Shown here piece by piece: positions 59,517 through 64,000 of a DNA stretch of 64,000 nucleotides (positions within the stretch are counted from its first letter, which is position 1; each line of letters begins with the position of its first letter). Source of the stretch: Rhyzopertha dominica. Taxonomy: Eukaryota > Arthropoda > Insecta > Coleoptera > Bostrichidae. The notes beneath the pieces are model-generated. The model had not been told where the DNA came from. It searched no databases and saw only the letters and a program-made list of their open reading frames with translations. Position numbers and translations under genes: made by a program. The stretch is taken from the NCBI GenBank assembly GCA_025024175.1, contig QCXZ01000137.1, forward strand, positions 2,480,001 to 2,544,000. The letters are read 5' to 3'.

Positions 59517-59611
59517 ATGGAAATGGAACAAGAGGAGGCCATGTGGAAATCGATTTATGAGAAAATGCAGAGGCAGAAGTCGACAACTGACCACACGGAT
59601 CACGAAAAAAC
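59517..59611 (+). other. Orphan first coding exon candidate
   Basis: The ATG at 59517 (context ATCAAAATGG) opens MEMEQEEAMWKSIYEKMQRQ and reaches a donor, AC|GTAAGC, at 59612. The 180 bp upstream are GC-richer and hold CCAAT-like (GCCAATGGGG) and CRE-like (TACGTCACGCGTCATC) words, as in a promoter. No second exon in phase was found before the dehydrogenase gene; it may lie beyond the window edge. Confidence 0.4.
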
Positions 59612-60237
59612 GTAAGCGTTTTTATGTAGCGTTGACATTGAACGAATCTGCAATTTCCTGTAAATAATACTGAATTGACCGGCTCGATTTAGGTGGAGAT
59701 GGGAATAAATCGGTTTATGTTAATTAGCAGTGTTAATGTGTATTAAATTACGGGAAATATTTTTATCTGCATGGTGCATCCTAGAAAAATTAATGTTTTG
59801 TATGGCAATTTTGATTACTTTAGCAAAGAAGCTGTACCCACGCAGCATATTATGTTCTTAAATAAGTGGAACGCTGCGCTGGTCGATATATTACGAAATA
59901 AAAATACGAGTTTGAACTTTCTCCAAATATAAAAGGTGATCTCATCAACTCAAAGATTGTCCGATGCACTGTGTGCACAAATTAGGTATTACCATGATAA
60001 AATTGATCAATGACAAACTTTTTGAAAAAGTAGCTCGTCGCTTCATTATGCAACACGTTATACGGCGCTGTGCTAAAATTTAATGTTGCCCATATAATGA
60101 TAGATAGTATTCTATTCTTAAACATTTTATGCTTAATGCATATTATTTGTTTTTTCATGCAATAGAACATGCTGTACACATTTTCAATTCTTTATTATTC
60201 GATTCCGTTTAATTCCCACGATTAGGATTCATGCGGT

Positions 60238-60541
60238 AGTTCTGTTAACGCGACAGTAGTAGTTCTTTTGCTTTGACGCTGATACTTCACAGTTAACGTT
60301 GAAATTTAATTTATTTCATATTGTTTTACCTTGAAAATTATGTTTCTTTTTCATGATATAGGTCGTGCTATACACCTTTTTTAATTGACTCCATTTTCTC
60401 GGGTTGGTGTTCGTAGTTTCAATGTTGTTATTGTAGTTCTGTTGTTGCCACGATAGTAGTTCTATCGTTCCGGCGCTGACTTTTGACAGAGTTGAATTTA
60501 ATTTATTCGACATTGTATTACCTTGAAAACAAGTTTATTAG
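60238..60541 (+). repeat. Imperfect tandem duplication upstream of SSADH
   Basis: About 110 bp at 60238-60351 recur at 60436-60541. Both contain GATAGTAGTTCT-like or CAGTAGTAGTTCT-like words, then TTGAATTTAATTTATT-type sequence, and finally ATTGT(T/A)TTACCTTGAAAA. The second copy ends about 30 bp before the SSADH start codon, so promoter or 5' untranslated sequence was duplicated. Confidence 0.65.
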
Positions 60542-60572
60542 TGCCAAGATAAGAATACTTTGGCAAATCACA

Positions 60573-63500
60573 ATGTTGGCCAATAGAATAACATCGTGGC
60601 GCCATTTAACCGCTAACTTCTTAGCAAGAAACATGCATCTGTTAAACGAAAAAGCTGCCATCAACGGCAACTGGGTGTCTGCAAAAAGCAACAAAGTTTT
60701 CAAAGTGTACAATCCAGCAAACGGAAACATTGTCGGTACAGTTCCGGACATGGATGTGGAAGACGCAAAAGTAGCTATAGCTGCTGCCAAGTCGGCTCTA
60801 AAAGAATGGCAAGGGAAGACCGCTAAAGAAAGATCTCAGTTGCTGAGAAAGTGGTATGATCTTCTAGTTGCAAACAAGGAAAGCATAGCGAAAATAATGA
60901 CATTAGAATCTGGCAAGAGCATCGTAGAAGCTCGAGGTGAGCTAGACTATGGGAACTCGTTCGTCGAGTGGTTTTCAGAGGAGGCGAGAAGAATCCGAGG
61001 TGAAACTATACCTAGTCCGATAAAATCTCGCAGGTTTGTCATTGAACGACAACCTATTGGCGTAGTAGCCTTGATAACTCCATGGAATTTTCCCCATGCC
61101 ATGATCACACGCAAAGCTGGTGCTGCATTGGCAGCTGGTTGTACCTGCGTCATAAAACCCGCTGAAGACACCCCCTTTACTGCTTTGGCAGCTGTACAGC
61201 TTGCGTACGAAGCCGGTTTACCGAAAGGAGCATTGAACGTCGTGACTTGTGATCGTGGAAATGCTCCTGAGGTAGGAAACCTATTTTGCAGCAGTCCAGA
61301 CGTGGCTGGGATATCGTTTACTGGATCAACGCAAGTCGGGAAGCATCTGTACAGGCAGTGTGCGGATGGAGTTAAGAGAATTTCATTGGAACTTGGGGGT
61401 AACGCACCGTTCATAGTGTTCGATTCGGCTAATATTGATAATGCTGTTGCTGGAGCGATGGGTTCTAAATTCAGGAATTGTGGACAGACGTGTGTGGCTG
61501 CTAACAGATTCTTCATACATGAAAATGTAAGTTTGCTTCATTATTCAGGAAGATGCTTCTTAAACTGGCTCTAGATCTTTCAAATGGGGGTCATTTTGTA
61601 TTTTTGTCAAACAATAAGGTTTTTTTATTGGATAAATTTGATATGGACAAGTAAACTATAATGAACATTTTTCTTATATGAACAAACATCAGTATTCAAT
61701 ACACAGATCAAGAATTATGGAAAAATACTTACATTTTACAACAATACAGATAGACATTTTTGATTTACATAGGAATTAAGGCAGTTCATGGACAATAATT
61801 ACAAACTTATTAATAATAAAATATTTGTCTGTGATCCTATTTGTAAATTTTGTATTTTTAACAATATCAGATTATAGCATATATCAGTATGCAGCCTTGG
61901 TATCTTGACAAGTATAACTAAATTAAAACTGTAAAAACAGTCAAATGTAAATAGGTATAGATACTTTGTTGTGTGCTGTGAGAAAAAAGATTGTTTATGT
62001 TATGTTTTTGACTTTACTATTGATATAAGTGAGTTTTTTAAGGGTATAAGATTTGTAATTAGCAGATGGTTTAAATCGCATTTCATGTAAATAGCCTCAA
62101 AGGGGTTAAAGTTGGTACCATCTATACTTTTGTCTATTATGGCAAAGACATGTTATTTATTCCACAATAGAAGTTAATTTGTACTTTTTACCAATCCAAA
62201 TGTTTTGTTAAAAATAAATATGTTTTGTTCAATGTATAATGTTAACTTTAACTATTCCTCAATGACAGTTTATTTTGTTCCAGAAAGTTGTCCAAAAATT
62301 CTAAAGTTTGAGGTACTGGTATAATTCAATATCAAAAGATATAGTTTGATTGATCTTTTTTAATTTCAAAATTATTCCATTTATTTACTAAATCTAAAGA
62401 ATTCTTGACTAAAACTAGTACAATCAAAAAATTCTTTTCCCACATCATACAACACTGTATGTTTGACTGTTTTTACTGTTTTAGGTAATTTAGTTATGTT
62501 TATCTAGGTACTGAAGAAAACTGCACGGCGGTTGAAATCCAGCCTTTAGCTTTGCTTAAAAGAAAAGCAATGAGTTTTTCATTTTTAGTATTTAACAACT
62601 TCCAAAAAACTCCATTATACATCAATTACAAATCTATTTTTGTTCTAAATGATAAAAAAACAAAACCTGTTTTAGGATACTATTTTGGTGCAAAATATCA
62701 ACAGTTAATATTCCTAAAATTTTATTGACCAGTAAGTCCATTTGTTAATTCTATTTGTTATAACTCTTATGGAAGAACTACCTTATTGTTAACATTTTTA
62801 CATGGACAAATCATATTTAAGAAAAAAATTCGTATAAGATATAAATGGTTTGCTTGTTAGCTATACAGATTTTCTTTCTAATCATTCTACCTGCTGACCA
62901 TATTACTTTAAAAAGTAATATTATAGTATAAAAGAACAGTTTTCAAGAAAGTGACCCCAAAACATTATGTAGATGCTCATTTTAAGGTTTAAACACATTT
63001 AAATTTTATTGGAGCAGTAACTGAGTTACTGAAAATACTACACCTGAATACTTTAACTGTAATAATTAAATTACTTGAAATTATTTATGTGATCAGTGTT
63101 TCCCTAAAACATTTTGTGCCTGTGTCAAGCTTTTTCTCTATTCAATTGTAACATGCGCTTTTAAAACAGTAGAATATCAACTTAATATTATTAATTATAA
63201 ATTTTCGCTTTGATTCATGTTTTTTTTGGCCAGAATTGTATTGGATTGCAATATTCATTAATTTAGTAATCGTGTAATCAACATTTATGGGTGTTTTAAA
63301 TTAAAAGAATCTGTTTATGTACTGATACCAATAATTAGAAATATTATGCATTCTTTAAACGAAGCTTTAAAATTAAAGCAAAAATGAACTAAATAAAACG
63401 GGAGAGGGAAAAATTATATGTACCAGAGCCTAAAAGAAACTTGCTTTGCAAGTTTTGTTCATGTAACCTCTAGAATTGACACCTCTTTGCAGGTGTTCGA

Positions 63501-64000
63501 CGAATTCCTAACAAAGTTCAAAAACCAAATATCCCAACTCAGGATAGGTGATGGTCTAACGGAAGACGTCCACCTAGGACCCTTAATAAACAAACCCCAG
63601 TTCAACAAAGTAAACGAGTTGGTAGAAGACGCCATTTCGAAGGGAGCTACAGCCGTAATCGGCGGTAAACCTGCCCCAGAACTGGGTCCACTCTTCTACC
63701 AACCGACGATCTTGGTAGACATCACCGACGAAATGAAAGTTTTCAAAGAGGAGGTGTTTGGCCCAGTCGCTGCCTTGGTGAAGTTCAAAACTGAGAAGGA
63801 AGTCATGTCCATGGCTAATGAGAGTGAGAGAGGGTTGGCGGGGTATTTCTATTCTGAAAATATTGGGCAAATCTTCCGGGTCAGTCAAGGGTTGGAGGTG
63901 GGGATGGTGGGAGTCAACGAGGGGTTGATTTCAACTGCTGAAACTCCGTTTGGGGGAGTGAAGGAGTCTGGCATAGGCAGGGAGGGGTCGCATCATGGTA
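60573..64000 (+). CDS. Ssadh: Succinate semialdehyde dehydrogenase, mitochondrial (partial at right edge)
   Basis: Exon 1 (60573-61526) and exon 2 (63493 to the window end) are joined in phase 0 across a 1.97-kb AT-rich intron in which I see no repeat or gene. The ATG at 60573 begins MLANRITSWRHLTANFLARN, an amphipathic basic presequence. ALDH landmarks: PWNFP, VIKPAEDTPFTALA, the SFTGSTQVG loop, general base Glu273 in LELGGNAP, and catalytic Cys307 in NCGQTCVAANRFF. The later FGGVKESGIGREGS is typical of ALDH5A1. It oxidises succinate semialdehyde to succinate with NAD in the matrix, the last step of the GABA shunt. In human SSADH a second Cys two residues after the catalytic one makes a redox switch; here it is Ala309, while Cys303 lies four residues before. 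About 20 C-terminal residues are outside the window. Confidence 0.92.

Noticed and set aside
60947..61516. 189-residue minus-strand frame opposite SSADH
   Set aside because: Antisense shadow of a well-supported conserved exon.

Overview
The window is about 64 kb of AT-rich nuclear DNA from an insect. Genes are split by introns of both ~50 bp and several kb with GT/AG borders. The genes are animal-type: angiotensin-converting enzyme (ACE), proteasome chaperone PSMD5, Dok adaptor, DNL-type zinc finger protein, HMG-box protein and succinate semialdehyde dehydrogenase. The spaces between are packed with mariner/Tc1, hAT-like, TTAA-type, LINE and GIY-YIG retroelement remnants. A beetle is my guess from the overall look; nothing in the sequence proves the order. 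Scattered single Ns mark unresolved bases.

Layout. 1-3.2 kb: no gene, old repeats. 3.2-5.4 kb: a mariner-like element with very long inverted ends and a broken transposase. 5.9-7.3 kb: a LINE remnant on the minus strand that contains a 233-bp, ~98% identical copy of an exon of the next gene. 7.4-21.3 kb: three paralogous coiled-coil genes of the DRC2/CCDC65 family (nexin-dynein regulatory complex of cilia and sperm flagella). One is on the minus strand with two introns, one on the plus strand with a single intron at a different site, and one on the plus strand without introns. 21.3-33.3 kb: a complete ten-exon ACE-type peptidyl-dipeptidase on the minus strand, its introns filled with transposon debris. 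33.3-36.9 kb: LINE fragments and empty sequence. 36.9-45.6 kb: a compact housekeeping cluster, PSMD5 (-), a small unknown ORF (+), Dok (+), DNLZ (-), a small helical protein (-) and an HMG20-like HMG-box protein that also carries a zinc finger (+). 45.6-58 kb: mostly decayed retroelements, plus a candidate two-exon lineage-specific gene at 48.5-52.4 kb. 58.6-64 kb: two orphan first-exon-like sequences and the mitochondrial succinate semialdehyde dehydrogenase gene, which runs off the right edge.

Most interesting points: the local triplication of DRC2 with no shared introns, which suggests retrocopies; a possible recent intron gain in the second copy; capture of a DRC2 exon piece inside a LINE; an ACE whose predicted second chloride ligand (Arg of the YIRY motif) is Ser and which ends in a hydrophobic tail; and the uncharacterised coiled-coil gene at 48.5 kb. 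I did not find a clearly new multi-gene system; the DRC2 cluster is the nearest candidate. All exon borders were read by eye from splice sites, reading phase and remembered family similarity, without any search.
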